From Phycisphaerae bacterium (GTDB lineage: Bacteria; Planctomycetota; Phycisphaerae; Sedimentisphaerales; SG8-4): DNA of 49,576 bases. The stretch covers positions 1 to 49,576 of the forward strand of contig JAUVYQ010000002.1 in the NCBI GenBank assembly GCA_030603035.1. Reading direction: 5' to 3'. A program made the position numbers and the translations under genes. Within the stretch, counting starts at the first letter, position 1. Every line of letters starts with the position of its first letter. Below, one piece after another: positions 7,386-15,292 of the stretch. Below the pieces are notes generated by a model. The model saw nothing but the letters and a program-made list of their open reading frames with translations, had not been told where the DNA came from and ran no database searches.

Positions 7386-8663
7386 ATGGACAATAAAAAG
7401 AACAAGCAAGTAACTCGACGCCGGTTTATACGCGATAGCGCAATGGCCGCAGTAGGATTGGGGTCCGTTCTTGCCGGATGCAAGGCCAGAGAAGAAAAGG
7501 AGCCGAATACTGTTGAACCTGAGGTTCCAAAAATACTAAAAAAAGAAGAATACCCCCGGATGCCGAAACGAATATTGGGCAAAACAGGCGTTGATGTCCC
7601 TTGCCTGTCTATGGGCGGAACTGTCAATCTCCTTGAGAACCAAATCATGTTAAGAAAAGCCTTCGAGTGGGGTATTACCTACTGGGACACATCTGACAGT
7701 TACGAAGGCGGAAACAGTGAGCTCGGGATAGGCAAATACCTCTCGAATAACCCCCAGATGCGAAAGGAACTGTTCATTGCCACCAAGGCATACGGGGCAA
7801 AAACCATAGAGGATGTGGAAGAGCATCTTCAGGAATCTCTTAGAAAAATGAATACCAGATACATTGATTTATACTTTATAATGGAACGCTCCCGTACCGA
7901 ACACGGATTGTCCGACCCTTCCCAGTTAACAGACAGGTTAAAGCAATGGGTCGAATTGAAAAAGAAATGGAAGCAGATACGGTTTTTCGGTTTCAGCACC
8001 CACAAGAATATGGCCCAATGCCTTGCCGCTGCGGCCAAGCTCGACTGGATTGATGCGATAATGACAGCTTATAATTTCCGGCTGATGCAGGATGCTGAAA
8101 TGCAGTCGGCTGTCGAGGCGTGCCACAAAGCGGGTATCGGTCTTATCGCTATGAAGACCCAGGCATTCGGGCAGAAGTTTGAAACCGAAGAGGATAAAAA
8201 ACTGGTCGGGCACTTTCTGCAGCGAGGTTTTACCGAGGGACAGGCAAAGATAAAGGTTGTATTGGAAGATAAAAGGTTCAGCTCAGTCTGCTCAAGGATG
8301 GGCAATGTTGCTACTTTAACTTCAAATGTCGCAGCAGTACTGGATAAAACTAAATTTACCCAGGCGGATATGGAGGTTTTCAGTGAATATGCCCAGGCCA
8401 GTTGCAGCGGTTATTGTGCCGGCTGTGCACATATCTGCGATTCAGCCCTGCCCGATACACCTTATGTCAGTGACATTATGCGGTACTTGATGTACTACAA
8501 CAGCTACGGTGACCAGAATAGAGCAAGAGGGCTTTTCGCCCAGATTCCCGCCAGCGTAAAAAACAAACTGCTCAGCACCGATTACAGACCTGCGGAAGCT
8601 CGCTGCCCGCAGCATCTGCCGATAGCCAAACTAATCGCCGAAGCCGTCAGCAAGTTGGCCTGA
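7386..8663 (+). CDS. Tat-exported lipoprotein aldo/keto reductase 2
   Basis: 425 residues. The N-terminus has twin arginines (TRRRFIRDSAM) and then a lipobox, LAGC, so the product is probably a Tat-exported lipoprotein. The AKR barrel keeps Asp and Tyr of the tetrad (YWDTSDSYEGG), Lys (ATKAYG) and a His in the RTEHGLSD stretch. The C-terminal extension has CSGYCAGCAHICD and RCPQHLPI, a reduced version of the 4Fe-4S motifs of Fe-S type aldo/keto reductases. ATG 7386 is preceded by AGGAAAGGAAATG; an ATG at 7379 in another frame closes at once. Tandem copy of the gene at 9072, leader included. The substrate is unknown; a role with the polyferredoxin upstream is inferred from position. Confidence 0.9.
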   Translation: MDNKKNKQVTRRRFIRDSAMAAVGLGSVLAGCKAREEKEPNTVEPEVPKILKKEEYPRMPKRILGKTGVDVPCLSMGGTVNLLENQIMLRKAFEWGITYWDTSDSYEGGNSELGIGKYLSNNPQMRKELFIATKAYGAKTIEDVEEHLQESLRKMNTRYIDLYFIMERSRTEHGLSDPSQLTDRLKQWVELKKKWKQIRFFGFSTHKNMAQCLAAAAKLDWIDAIMTAYNFRLMQDAEMQSAVEACHKAGIGLIAMKTQAFGQKFETEEDKKLVGHFLQRGFTEGQAKIKVVLEDKRFSSVCSRMGNVATLTSNVAAVLDKTKFTQADMEVFSEYAQASCSGYCAGCAHICDSALPDTPYVSDIMRYLMYYNSYGDQNRARGLFAQIPASVKNKLLSTDYRPAEARCPQHLPIAKLIAEAVSKLA

Positions 8664-8707
8664 GCAGCATTGCAAACACAGAATTTCAGCACAGCTACGA
8701 CAAAGAC

Positions 8708-8873
8708 AATACCCCACACATAAGTGTGGGGTATTAAGTGTGGGCTATACTCCAGCCTGCTATTATGCTATCATTCCCGCGAAACTTGTGCCTGCGAAAG
8801 CGGGTAGCGGGAATCCAGTCTCTCGGCGGCCGGGTGGCAGCCTCAAGCGCAGCTTGGGGATGGCTCCGCCCCA
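8708..8873. repeat. Dispersed repeat, copy A
   Basis: Begins with a perfect hairpin (AATACCCCACAC, loop ATAA, GTGTGGGGTATT), then a segment with TCCAGCCTGCTATT, CATTCCCGCGAAA, GGGAATCCAGTCTCTCGGCG and GCAGCTTGGGGATGGCTCCG. The same blocks in the same order form copy B at 24863-24990, and the last part recurs at 29590-29627. Copy A has about 20 extra bases in the middle that form a GCGGGAAT-type inverted repeat. No coding potential. Confidence 0.75.
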
Positions 8874-8895
8874 ACAAAGATGACATGCACCCACA

Positions 8896-9071
8896 GAAGA
8901 TACCAAAAAATAAATAACTTGACCCGTTTAGCAATTTCGTGGTAATGTATGCCGGCAAGGAGGCGCTGCTTTACAGGTACTTACGTATTTTGCAAAAGTC
9001 CGACAATTTTTGCTAAGGCGTGGAAACGCCTCAGAAGTATATTGGAGATTAATCAGGAAAGGAAGTGAAAA
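8896..9071 (+). promoter_or_regulatory. Duplicated promoter and leader of aldo/keto reductase 3
   Basis: Second copy of the 7210-7385 block. Promoter TTGACC 8919-8924, 18 bases, TAATGT 8943-8948; the AGGCGT-GGAA-ACGCCT hairpin and GCAAAA/TTTTGC pairing are kept. The left boundary of the duplication is abrupt: upstream is the unrelated dispersed repeat. Confidence 0.6.
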
Positions 9072-10325
9072 ATGGACAATAAAAAGAACAAGCAAGTAAC
9101 GCGACGCCGGTTTATACGCGACAGCGCAATAACCGCAGCAGGGCTGGGGTCCGTCTTGGCCGGATGCAAGGCCAAACAAGAAAAGGAACCGAATGCTGTT
9201 GAACCTGAGGTTTCAAAGACGCCAGAAAAGGAAGAATACCCCCGGATGCCCAGACGAAAGATGGGCAAAACAGGTGTTAAGGTCTCGTGTCTGGCTCTTG
9301 GGACAATAACCAACCTTATTGACAAGCAAATCGTCTTACAAACTGCTCTTCGGTGGGGTGTTGACTATTGGGACACAGCTCGCGGTTACGCAAATGGAAA
9401 CAGTGAGCTTGGTATAGGTAAGTTCCTGTCGAAGAACCCACAGGTACGAAAGAGATTATTCCTTGTCACTAAGGCATCTGGGGCAAAAATCGCCGAAGAT
9501 GTGGAAAGGTATCTTCAGGCCTCTCTGAAAAGAATGAATACCAAGTACATTGATTTGTTCTATGGTGTTCATGTGTTAAATAACATTTCACAGTTGAAGG
9601 ATAAATTAAAACCTTGGGCCGAAAGTGCAAAGAAGCGGGGATTGATTAAGTATTTCGGTTTCAGTACCCACTCGAATATGGCCCAAAACCTTGCTGCCGC
9701 AGCCAAGCTTGACTGGATTGACGGGATACTGGTACGTTATAATTTCAGATTGAGGCACGATGCTAAAATGCAGGCTGCTATTGAGGCCTGCCATAAAGCA
9801 GGCATCGCTCTTACTGCTATGAAGACTCAGGCGCTGCCTATGAAAACCGAAGAGGATAGAAAACTGGCCGAACACTTCCTGCAGCGAGGTTTTACTGAGG
9901 GTCAGGCAAAAATAAAGGCTGTCCTGGAGGATAGGAGGTTTAGCTCAGCTTGTGTGGGGATGTATAATGTTGGTGTTTTAACCGAAAACGTCGCAGCGGT
10001 GCTCGATAAGACCAGGCTTACCCAGGCTGACAGAAATGTTTTCAAGGAATACGCCCGGGCAACCTGCGACGGTTATTGTGCCGGCTGTGCATACATTTGC
10101 GACTCCTCCCTGCCGAATGTGCCCTATGTCAGTGACATTATGCGGTATTTGATGTACTACAACAGCTACGGTGATAAGGAAAGGGCAAGAGGGCTTTTCG
10201 CCCAAATTCCCGCCGGCGCAAGAAACAGACTGCTCAGCACCGATTACAGACTTGCGGAATCTCGCTGCCCGCAGCATCTGCCGATAGCCGAGCTCGTCGC
10301 CGAAGCCGTCAGCAAATTGGCCTGA
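9072..10325 (+). CDS. Tat-exported lipoprotein aldo/keto reductase 3
   Basis: 417 residues, close paralogue of the gene at 7386: same start MDNKKNKQVTRRRFIRDS, same LAGC lipobox, and same C-terminal cysteine motif (CDGYCAGCAYICD) ending RCPQHLPIAELVAEAVSKLA. The catalytic region reads YWDTARGYANG, VTKASG and YGVHVLNN. The sequence between these anchors has diverged more than the ends, in particular the loops after the catalytic His, so substrate range may differ between copies. The gene closes the module; the next 570 bases hold repeats and a possible small-peptide gene. Confidence 0.9.
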   Translation: MDNKKNKQVTRRRFIRDSAITAAGLGSVLAGCKAKQEKEPNAVEPEVSKTPEKEEYPRMPRRKMGKTGVKVSCLALGTITNLIDKQIVLQTALRWGVDYWDTARGYANGNSELGIGKFLSKNPQVRKRLFLVTKASGAKIAEDVERYLQASLKRMNTKYIDLFYGVHVLNNISQLKDKLKPWAESAKKRGLIKYFGFSTHSNMAQNLAAAAKLDWIDGILVRYNFRLRHDAKMQAAIEACHKAGIALTAMKTQALPMKTEEDRKLAEHFLQRGFTEGQAKIKAVLEDRRFSSACVGMYNVGVLTENVAAVLDKTRLTQADRNVFKEYARATCDGYCAGCAYICDSSLPNVPYVSDIMRYLMYYNSYGDKERARGLFAQIPAGARNRLLSTDYRLAESRCPQHLPIAELVAEAVSKLA

Positions 10326-10337
10326 ATCAACTGATTC

Positions 10338-10475
10338 CGTCAAACGGACGCCGGAACTTCGATATTGATTATTCTCTATTGCCCCTGCCGCCAACAAGCA
10401 GCAGGGCTTTTCCAATATCGAAGATCCGGCTCTGACGGAATCAATATGGAACATCCGGCTTTAGACGGAATCATT
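10338..10475. repeat. GACGGAATC/CCGGATCTTCGA dispersed repeat
   Basis: Imperfect inverted blocks: GTCAAACGGACGCCGGAAC and CTTCGATATTG on the left, CAATATCGAAGATCCGG, CTGACGGAATC and TAGACGGAATCA on the right. The same vocabulary (CCGGATCTTCGA, GACGGAATC, GTCCAAGGGCCGGACT) recurs at 29935-30042, 34857-34912 and 36740-36820. Nothing coding seen. Confidence 0.6.
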
Positions 10476-10563
10476 TCTACAGGCAGGCAAAAAAAATGCC
10501 GGGTTTTGCATAATATAAGTGCTTTAATAACAAACAGTTACAATTTATAAAAGGTGATTTCTC

Positions 10564-10593
10564 TTGCTTTTCCGCACTCCTTTCGGTTATAAT
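10564..10593 (+). promoter_or_regulatory. Putative promoter of the small peptide gene
   Basis: TTGCTT 10564-10569, 18 bases, TATAAT 10588-10593. It lies 66 bases before the ATG at 10659 and about 190 bases before a T-run terminator, so it would give a short independent transcript. Confidence 0.5.
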
Positions 10594-10658
10594 AACCCTG
10601 TAATAAGAGTTGTGCTTGTTGCTGACAGAGATTACAGTTCTGGCTTTCGGGATGGGAG

Positions 10659-10754
10659 ATGAAGAAGTTTTATTACGAAATCTGGCTTCCGTTTACATTT
10701 AATAAAAGACGGCTTTTGCTTCTGGCAATCGCAAGCTATATTGCTCTGTGCTAA
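10659..10754 (+). CDS. Candidate 31-residue membrane peptide
   Basis: Short open frame: MKKFYYEIWLPFTF, then NKRR, then the hydrophobic LLLLAIASYIALC and TAA. A purine-rich GGGATGGGAG stretch touches the ATG. An aromatic amphipathic half, a basic hinge and a hydrophobic tail would suit a small membrane-associated peptide. What raises it above chance is the framing by a TATAAT promoter at 10564 and a terminator at 10784. Not recognised; it could instead be a chance frame in a small RNA. Confidence 0.4.
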   Translation: MKKFYYEIWLPFTFNKRRLLLLAIASYIALC

Positions 10755-10783
10755 ATAGGTGTTCGAATTTTGGCTCTTTTCCG

Positions 10784-10809
10784 ACCGCTTAGTTTTAGGC
10801 GGTTTTTTT
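10784..10809 (+). terminator. Rho-independent terminator
   Basis: ACCGC at 10784-10788 pairs with GCGGT at 10799-10803, followed by seven T. It ends the short unit that starts near 10600, ahead of the hldD promoter. Confidence 0.6.
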
Positions 10810-10833
10810 ATGCGCGACAGCTTCGTTAAATAT

Positions 10834-10862
10834 TTGACACATCCAACGCGGCAAATTAAGCT
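10834..10862 (+). promoter_or_regulatory. Putative hldD promoter
   Basis: Consensus TTGACA at 10834-10839 with a weaker TAAGCT at 10857-10862 after 17 bases. The predicted leader is about 30 bases. Confidence 0.4.
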
Positions 10863-10897
10863 TATAAAAACGAACCGGATAATCAGGGACTTACAAA

Positions 10898-11875
10898 ATG
10901 ATAATAGTTACCGGCGGGGCCGGCTTTATCGGCTCAGCGCTAATTGCCGCATTAAACAAAAGGCAAATCGCCGACATCCTTGTCGTTGACCAATTGGCCT
11001 CCGACGAGAAATGGAAGAACCTGCGCAATCTGTCTTTCGCCGATTACGTGGAGAAGGACGACTTCTTGGAAATGGTGCTCGAAAACAAGATTGGCCCCCC
11101 TGTCGAGGCGGTCTTCCATCTTGGCGCCTGCTCCAGCACCACAGAGACAAATGCCTCGTATCTTATAAAGAACAACTACGAATACACCAAACTATTGGCC
11201 CAATGGGCAACCGATGCTGATATCCGCTTTATCTACGCATCCAGTGCCGCTACCTACGGCGATGGCTTGGCCGGCTTCAGTGACAGAGAAGGGCAAATCG
11301 ACAAACTCAGGCCGTTAAATATGTACGGTTACTCCAAGCAGCTCTTCGACCTCTGGGCACGCAGGACCGGCCTGTTAAAAAAAATTGCAGGCCTGAAATA
11401 CTTCAACGTCTTCGGGCCGAATGAATATCACAAGGCCGATATGCGAAGCTTTGTCCTCAAGGCCTTCGAGCAGATAAACGCAAAAGGTAAAGTAGGCCTG
11501 TTCAAATCCTATAAACCCGAATTCAAAGACGGCGAGCAGAAACGCGATTTTATTTATGTTAAAGACACGGCGGATATGACCCTGTTCTTCCTGGACAATC
11601 CCCGGCTAACCGGCCTGTTTAATATCGGCACCGGCAAGCCGCGCACCTGGAACGACCTTGTAAAAGCGGTTTTCGCCGCTATGGATAGGCAGCCGAACAT
11701 CGAATATATCGAAATGCCCGACTCAATCCGCAGCCAGTACCAGTATTTCACCGAAGCTGATATTACCAAACTCCGCAAAGCCGGCTACAATAAAAAAACA
11801 ACCTCCCTCGAAGATGCAATCAAAGACTACGTCCAAAACTACTTGCAAAAAAACGGATACTTAACTGGCATTTAG
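10898..11875 (+). CDS. hldD: ADP-L-glycero-D-manno-heptose 6-epimerase
   Basis: 325-residue short-chain dehydrogenase/epimerase that converts ADP-D-glycero- to ADP-L-glycero-manno-heptose for lipopolysaccharide inner core. Seen: Rossmann nucleotide motif TGGAGFIGSAL at residues 5-15, HLGACSSTTE near 75, SSAATYG near 120, catalytic YxxxK in MYGYSKQLFD, and substrate-loop residues KYFNVFGPNEYHK, all typical of HldD (RfaD). The presence of a heptose epimerase implies a Gram-negative envelope with heptose-containing polysaccharide. AGGGAC lies upstream of ATG 10898. It is the first gene of a possible unit with 11905 and 12527. Confidence 0.95.
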   Translation: MIIVTGGAGFIGSALIAALNKRQIADILVVDQLASDEKWKNLRNLSFADYVEKDDFLEMVLENKIGPPVEAVFHLGACSSTTETNASYLIKNNYEYTKLLAQWATDADIRFIYASSAATYGDGLAGFSDREGQIDKLRPLNMYGYSKQLFDLWARRTGLLKKIAGLKYFNVFGPNEYHKADMRSFVLKAFEQINAKGKVGLFKSYKPEFKDGEQKRDFIYVKDTADMTLFFLDNPRLTGLFNIGTGKPRTWNDLVKAVFAAMDRQPNIEYIEMPDSIRSQYQYFTEADITKLRKAGYNKKTTSLEDAIKDYVQNYLQKNGYLTGI

Positions 11876-11904
11876 CCACTGTAATTTCTCAAAGCGGAAC
11901 TCGA

Positions 11905-12435
11905 ATGCCGTATACGCCATTTCATTTTGGGCCGAGCGGGTTTATCGCCCTGACATTCAGAAAGTGGCTCGATGTGCCGGTATTTGTGCCGGCTAATGTC
12001 ATCGTTGACATTGAGGTGCTGGTTATAATGCTGCTTGGAATCGGTTTGCCGAAGCACAGGTATTGTCATACGCTTTTAATCGGGGCGGCAGTGGGCGTTG
12101 TCTGGGGATTAGCCGCCTATCCGTTGCGAAATCTCTTCAAAAAGATAATGCAAGTATTTCACATCTCTTATAAAACCGGTTTCTGGAAGATGCTCGTCTC
12201 AGGCGTTCTCGGCGTGTGGTTTCACATTCTGATTGACGCTATTTACCACTGGGACGTGCGGATGTTTTGGCCGAGCAGCGCAAAACCGTTATACGGGCTG
12301 CTAACCCAGCAGCAGGTAAACATTATATGTACTATTTTCTTCATTCCGGCTATTATCCTGTATATATTGGCGGTGATTGCGTTCTTGAAAAACAATAGCA
12401 CTGAAACCAAAGTCGGCGAGAAAGAAGGGACATAA
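11905..12435 (+). CDS. Membrane-bound metal-dependent hydrolase-like protein (DUF4184/YdjM-type)
   Basis: 176 residues with about four membrane helices. N-terminal MPYTPFHFGPSGFIAL and then VIVDIEVLVIM, HRYCHTLLIG and VWFHILIDAIYH give the spaced His and Asp residues seen in YdjM/DUF4184-type membrane proteins (HF, D, H..H, H..D). Family assignment is from these motifs and is moderately sure; no reaction is proven for the family. Starts 29 bases after hldD, so probably in its operon. Confidence 0.6.
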   Translation: MPYTPFHFGPSGFIALTFRKWLDVPVFVPANVIVDIEVLVIMLLGIGLPKHRYCHTLLIGAAVGVVWGLAAYPLRNLFKKIMQVFHISYKTGFWKMLVSGVLGVWFHILIDAIYHWDVRMFWPSSAKPLYGLLTQQQVNIICTIFFIPAIILYILAVIAFLKNNSTETKVGEKEGT

Positions 12436-12437
12436 TT

Positions 12438-12530
12438 ATGGCTCTTCACAATATTCTCAATCTGGCGGGACCGCCGAGGGATGTACCGTTATCGGTCCGG
12501 CTAAGAGTTCTTTTTGGAGTCTTGAAATGA
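12438..12530 (+). CDS. Candidate 30-residue upstream peptide coupled to the DUF502 gene
   Basis: MALHNILNLAGPP followed by RDVPLSVRLRVLFGVLK, ending in a TGA that overlaps the next start as ATGA (12527-12530). The exact stop/start overlap suggests translational coupling. It could also be chance, since the ORF is short and its ribosome site is weak. Not recognised. Confidence 0.3.
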   Translation: MALHNILNLAGPPRDVPLSVRLRVLFGVLK

Positions 12531-13102
12531 AAAGTATTTTGAATTATTTCCTCAGGGGCCTTTTGATTTTTGTCCCGATTGCGGTAACGGCCTTCATACT
12601 CTTTTGGGCATTTACCAGGCTGGATAACATCTTTCGCAGTCTGCTGAAGATACCTATCCCCGGCCTGGGTATCTTAGTAACAATTGCAGTGATATTCCTT
12701 ATCGGCTTTCTCGCCTCCAACTTTGTGGGCAGAAAATTGTTTGGGCTTGTGGAGAAGGTTTTCACAAAGGTCCCGTTGGTCAAAATGCTGTATAGTTCCG
12801 TCAAAGACCTTGTGGAAGCCTTCGCTGGCGAGGAAAAAAAATTCGATAAGCCGGTTATGGCATCGCTCGGCCAGGGCGGCGCAAAGGTGATGGGTTTTGT
12901 TACAAAAGAGACTCTAACACATCTTGGCCTAACTGATTACGTCGCAGTGTATCTGCCGCAATCATACAACTTCGCGGGAAATGTTCTGATGTTTCCCAAA
13001 GATGCGGTTCAACCACTTGATATTAACGGTTCAGAAGCAATGACGTTTATTGTTTCCGGCGGGGTGGCAGCCGCAAAACAAGAACAATCAGCGGAAAACT
13101 AA
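12527..13102 (+). CDS. DUF502 family membrane protein
   Basis: 191 residues. Two N-terminal membrane helices (LRGLLIFVPIAVTAFILFWAF and, near residues 45-70, GLGILVTIAVIFLIGFLASN), then FVGRKLF, KVPLVKMLYSSVKDLVEAF and VMASLGQGGAKVMGFVTKE, the regular DUF502 sequence. A soluble C-terminal domain follows with the YLPQSYNFAGNVLMFP stretch. Function of the family is unknown. Starts on the overlapping stop of a 30-codon frame; GGAG lies 9 bases upstream. Confidence 0.9.
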   Translation: MKSILNYFLRGLLIFVPIAVTAFILFWAFTRLDNIFRSLLKIPIPGLGILVTIAVIFLIGFLASNFVGRKLFGLVEKVFTKVPLVKMLYSSVKDLVEAFAGEEKKFDKPVMASLGQGGAKVMGFVTKETLTHLGLTDYVAVYLPQSYNFAGNVLMFPKDAVQPLDINGSEAMTFIVSGGVAAAKQEQSAEN

Positions 13103-13162
13103 CTCGAATACTTCACCGGCTTTCGGATTAGCTGATACCGGCAGAGTTTATCGCCAGCGGAC

Positions 13163-13191
13163 TTGTTTATTTTCCGTCTATCCTTTATAAT
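13163..13191 (+). promoter_or_regulatory. Putative tyrS promoter
   Basis: TTGTTT 13163-13168, 17 bases, perfect TATAAT 13186-13191. Leader to ATG 13230 is about 30 bases. Confidence 0.6.
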
Positions 13192-13229
13192 CCTGCTTTT
13201 TAGAAATCCTGAATTTGCAGGAAAAACCT

Positions 13230-14444
13230 ATGGCTGAAAAAATCGCAGAACAGATTAAACTTCTAAAACGCGGCACCGTGGAAATCCTTACCGAGGCCGA
13301 ACTCGCTGAAAAACTCACCGAGGCCGCCAAAACACCCAGACAGCTCCGAATCAAGCTCGGCCTCGACCCGACCAGCGCCGACATACATCTCGGCCATACC
13401 GTCGTATTGCGAAAGATGCGCCAATTCCAGGACCTCGGCCACAAGGCGGTTCTCATCATAGGCAACTACACCGCACGAATCGGCGACCCTTCAGGCCAAG
13501 ATTCAACTCGCCCAATATTATCACCCGAGCAAATAGAACAAAATGCAAAGACATACTTCGAGCAGGCCGGCAAAATCCTCGACACCTCAAAAAGCAAGCT
13601 TGAAATCAGATATAACAGTGAATGGCTCTCGGACCTGAAACTGGCCGATATTATTATGCTGACAAACTGCATGACTGTTGCCCGAATGCTCGAGCGCGAT
13701 ACGTTCGAACTGCGCCACAAAAAAGGCGAGCCAATCGGTGTTCATGAATTTCTGTACCCGCTTATGCAGGGCTACGACTCGGTTATGGTAAAAAGTGACG
13801 TCGAATTGGGCGGCACTGACCAGACTTTCAACAATCTCATCGGCCGGGATATCCAGCGGGCATACGGTCAGCCCCCGCAGATAGTAATCACTACGCCCAT
13901 CCTTGTCGGACTCGACGGCAAAGAGAAAATGAGCAAATCAAAAGGCAATTACATCGGCGTAACCGATGAGCCGAACGATATGTTCGGCAAGGTAATGAGT
14001 ATCTCCGACGATATGATGGAAAATTATTTTACGCTTTTAACCGACCTGCCGGCTGAGAAAATAGCCGAACTTGTCAACCCTGATAAAACGCATCCGAAAG
14101 AGGCAAAAGTCCTGCTCGGCAAAACAATTGTCTCCCAGTTTTACAACCAGGCCGCCGCAGAGGCCGCCGCCGCCGAATTCGACAAAGTATTCGCCCAGCG
14201 CCAACTACCCGGCGATATCCCGGAAGTTGAAATATCTGCTGAGCCAATTATGGCCAGCAAGTTGTTAGTGCATTGCAAACTTGTATCAAGCAGCAGCGAA
14301 GCAAAACGAATGATAAAACAACTGGGAGTAAGCATAAATGGAGATAAAATCACCGACCCTCAAACATTCGTAACCCCTCAAACGGGGATGATTGTTCGTG
14401 TCGGCAAAAGAAAGATTGCGAAGTTAAAAGTTAAACAGCTTTAG
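13230..14444 (+). CDS. tyrS: Tyrosyl-tRNA synthetase
   Basis: Class I aminoacyl-tRNA synthetase charging tRNA-Tyr. Seen: HIGH-type motif HLGHTVVL near residue 55, the tyrosine-pocket region GNYTARIGDPSG, QGYDSVMVKSDVELGGTDQTFN, the KMSKS loop KEKMSKSKGNYIG near 235, and a C-terminal S4 RNA-binding domain with KRMIKQLGVSINGD. At 404 residues it fits the TyrRS type with this LGLDPTSADIHLGH signature. I chose ATG 13230 (AGGA upstream) over the in-frame TTG at 13215. The stop codon overlaps the first base of a dispersed GTCATTGCGAG repeat. Confidence 0.95.
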   Translation: MAEKIAEQIKLLKRGTVEILTEAELAEKLTEAAKTPRQLRIKLGLDPTSADIHLGHTVVLRKMRQFQDLGHKAVLIIGNYTARIGDPSGQDSTRPILSPEQIEQNAKTYFEQAGKILDTSKSKLEIRYNSEWLSDLKLADIIMLTNCMTVARMLERDTFELRHKKGEPIGVHEFLYPLMQGYDSVMVKSDVELGGTDQTFNNLIGRDIQRAYGQPPQIVITTPILVGLDGKEKMSKSKGNYIGVTDEPNDMFGKVMSISDDMMENYFTLLTDLPAEKIAELVNPDKTHPKEAKVLLGKTIVSQFYNQAAAEAAAAEFDKVFAQRQLPGDIPEVEISAEPIMASKLLVHCKLVSSSSEAKRMIKQLGVSINGDKITDPQTFVTPQTGMIVRVGKRKIAKLKVKQL

Positions 14445-14468
14445 TCATTGCGAGCGAAGCGAAGCAAT
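14444..14468. repeat. GTCATTGCGAGCGAAGCGAA repeat copy
   Basis: 25 bases, repeated at 17456-17480. It starts on the last base of the tyrS stop codon. Confidence 0.7.
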
Positions 14469-14484
14469 CTCTATTCATATTTAG

Positions 14485-14511
14485 CCTGCGGTTTTACCGC
14501 AGGTTTTATTT
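14485..14511 (+). terminator. Rho-independent terminator of tyrS
   Basis: Perfect stem CCTGCGG/CCGCAGG with a TTTTA loop, followed by TTTTATTT. Confidence 0.75.
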
Positions 14512-14520
14512 GATTCGGGC

Positions 14521-14626
14521 TTGATGTCTTGGTGCCTTTGTGGCAAAAAATAAAAATCCGTGAAATCCGCGAAATCTGTGGCTATAAATTCGTGCAATCT
14601 GTGAAATCTGTGGCTATAATATAAAA
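14521..14626. repeat. Degenerate AATCTGTG word array
   Basis: Runs of CCTTTGTGGCAAAAAATA, AATCCGTGAAATCCGCG and AAATCTGTGGCTATAA. The same words fill 30285-30480 (ATCTGCG, CTTCGTGGCAAAAAA) and part of 36500-36560. Confidence 0.6.
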
Positions 14627-14629
14627 ACT

Positions 14630-15211
14630 ATGAAACTGCCGAAACTTGAAAAACCTGAAAAATACGTCGGCCTGTATATCTTCGACTTCGGCAACCATAC
14701 CGGCGTCGGCTTCACCGCCGAAGAGGTGGCTGAACTTCTCGAAAGTGAAAAATACAAACACGGCAAGGTCTACAAGATACACAAGGCCTACCCCGACGGC
14801 AAGCTCGAACTAAAAGGCGTCCGGGCGGAAACCTTCCAGCTTGAGGCCGGGATGTTCTTTTATTCGAGCGAGCTCGAAACCGCCGGGTGCGATTTCAAGG
14901 CGCTCGTTAATTTAGCTGTCACCTCTTCTCCGCCCTGCCGCGCTAAGGTACATCTGGCCAAATACAGCGATGATAAATTTGTGGTGGCACTTATTTATCC
15001 TGCTGAGTACGATGATGAGGTAAGCTCCTGGCTTTTAGATGGCCGGTATAAAACCAGCGGCGCTGCGGAAGGGGGCGCGGGAGCGGTCCAAAGATATTAT
15101 GATTACGAGCCGGAGATTCTAAAAAGGCATCAATTATTCGCCGAATCCGAGTTGATAAGCCGCACCGGCGAAGAACTATTAGCCAGCTTAAAATTGGCTG
15201 TACAAAGATAA
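14630..15211 (+). CDS. Hypothetical protein, 193 residues
   Basis: Not recognised. Soluble, no signal peptide or membrane helix. It opens MKLPKLEKPEKYVGLYIFDFG and has FTAEEVAELLESEKY, an acidic-aromatic C-terminal half (YYDYEPEILKRHQLFAESEL) and a Gly/Ala stretch AAEGGAGAVQRY. Codon use and GC-rich third positions match neighbouring genes, supporting a real gene. No good ribosome site; the leader is the AATCTGTG word array. Confidence 0.6.
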   Translation: MKLPKLEKPEKYVGLYIFDFGNHTGVGFTAEEVAELLESEKYKHGKVYKIHKAYPDGKLELKGVRAETFQLEAGMFFYSSELETAGCDFKALVNLAVTSSPPCRAKVHLAKYSDDKFVVALIYPAEYDDEVSSWLLDGRYKTSGAAEGGAGAVQRYYDYEPEILKRHQLFAESELISRTGEELLASLKLAVQR

Positions 15212-15227
15212 TTTTCGCACAGTGTGT

Positions 15228-15288
15228 TCGTAGTTGGGTAGTTGTTAGTTCACAGACTACGAACCACGAACTATGAACTACAAACTAA
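15228..15288. repeat. Inverted word array without a gene
   Basis: The left arm GTTCGTAGTTGGGTAGTTG then TTAGTTC pairs imperfectly with the right arm GAACCACGAACTATG then AACTACAAAC around a short loop. Same construction as the arrays flanking the four-helix-bundle genes, but with nothing in the loop. Confidence 0.5.
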
Positions 15289-15292
15289 AAAA

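Noticed and set aside
8708..8735. Terminator of aldo/keto reductase 2
   Set aside because: The hairpin is perfect but has no T-run and belongs to a dispersed repeat also found at 24863.
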